Positions 63,967 to 64,000 of a stretch of DNA of 64,000 nt are shown here, in pieces. The notes under the pieces were generated by a model, which was given only the letters and a program-made list of their open reading frames with translations, was not told where the DNA came from and did no database searches. The stretch covers positions 624,857-688,856 of the forward strand of contig NZ_LMIU01000012.1 in the NCBI RefSeq assembly GCF_001428845.1, written 5' to 3'. Source of the stretch: Achromobacter sp. Root83 (GTDB lineage Bacteria > Pseudomonadota > Gammaproteobacteria > Burkholderiales > Burkholderiaceae_B). Both the position numbers and the translations under genes were made by a program. The number at the start of each line of letters is the position of its first letter. The first letter of the stretch is position 1.

Positions 63967-64000
63967 GAATGGGGGCGTTGCGCGATTAGGGGTAAGGGGT

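Overview
The window is GC-rich, densely coded DNA from a beta-proteobacterium of the Alcaligenaceae, most like Achromobacter or Bordetella. Three things suggest this: a Bug-type (TctC) binding protein, the DUF3579 / argD / argF / argG neighbourhood, and dnaE followed directly by LPS-core glycosyltransferases. The assignment is inferred from gene content; no database was searched. I see no rRNA, tRNA, CRISPR array, insertion sequence or prophage. No stretch without a gene exceeds 300 bases. The longest, 13228-13463, holds a terminator and a 10-bp palindrome.

Layout. 1-2675: end of a sensor kinase and the potassium transporter kup. 2771-4923: a lower-GC pair, a GlxA/FtrA-like regulator divergent from an orphan aspartate-semialdehyde dehydrogenase. 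5029-13227: argG, a LysR-controlled catabolic operon (amidohydrolase, Bug protein, carboxymuconolactone-decarboxylase-like protein, EthD-like protein), then argF, argD and a DUF3579 protein. 13464-16352: a TRAP transporter. 16454-20134: a FtsX-type permease, a truncated haemoglobin and Kdo kinase. 20279-25336: a putrescine/spermidine ABC transporter, an ArsC/Spx-like protein and a DNA glycosylase. 25333-32569: YrbL-like protein, RmuC, an amidase, an AidB-like dehydrogenase, rpiA and phoU. 32654-36523: a phospholipase C without a visible export signal, yggX and argA.

36686-47303 is the most interesting part: a hydantoin-utilisation locus. One minus-strand operon carries a DapA-like lyase, a degenerate SDR, a D-hydantoinase, a D-carbamoylase and a complete polar amino-acid ABC importer. 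A divergent plus-strand operon carries a hydantoin racemase and an FAD-linked 2-hydroxyacid dehydrogenase. A LysR gene lies between them. Two near-identical 16-bp operators (12 of 16 bases shared, both T-N11-A) sit about 65 bp upstream of plausible start sites of the two operons. This implies one regulon that imports a ureide or hydantoin, racemises it, hydrolyses it to a D-amino acid and further breaks down the product.

47408-63966 holds hrpA, lipid A hydroxylase lpxO, dnaE and a cell-surface block: three GT4 and one GT2 glycosyltransferases, two polysaccharide deacetylases, a YkgJ-like protein, a YdcF/ElyC-like protein and a heptosyltransferase-family protein. With Kdo kinase at 19400 and lpxO, this points to LPS core and lipid A tailoring. 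Several short tandem repeats (12742, 34642, 47468) and an inverted repeat over a start codon (27647) are noted as possible regulatory or hypervariable elements.
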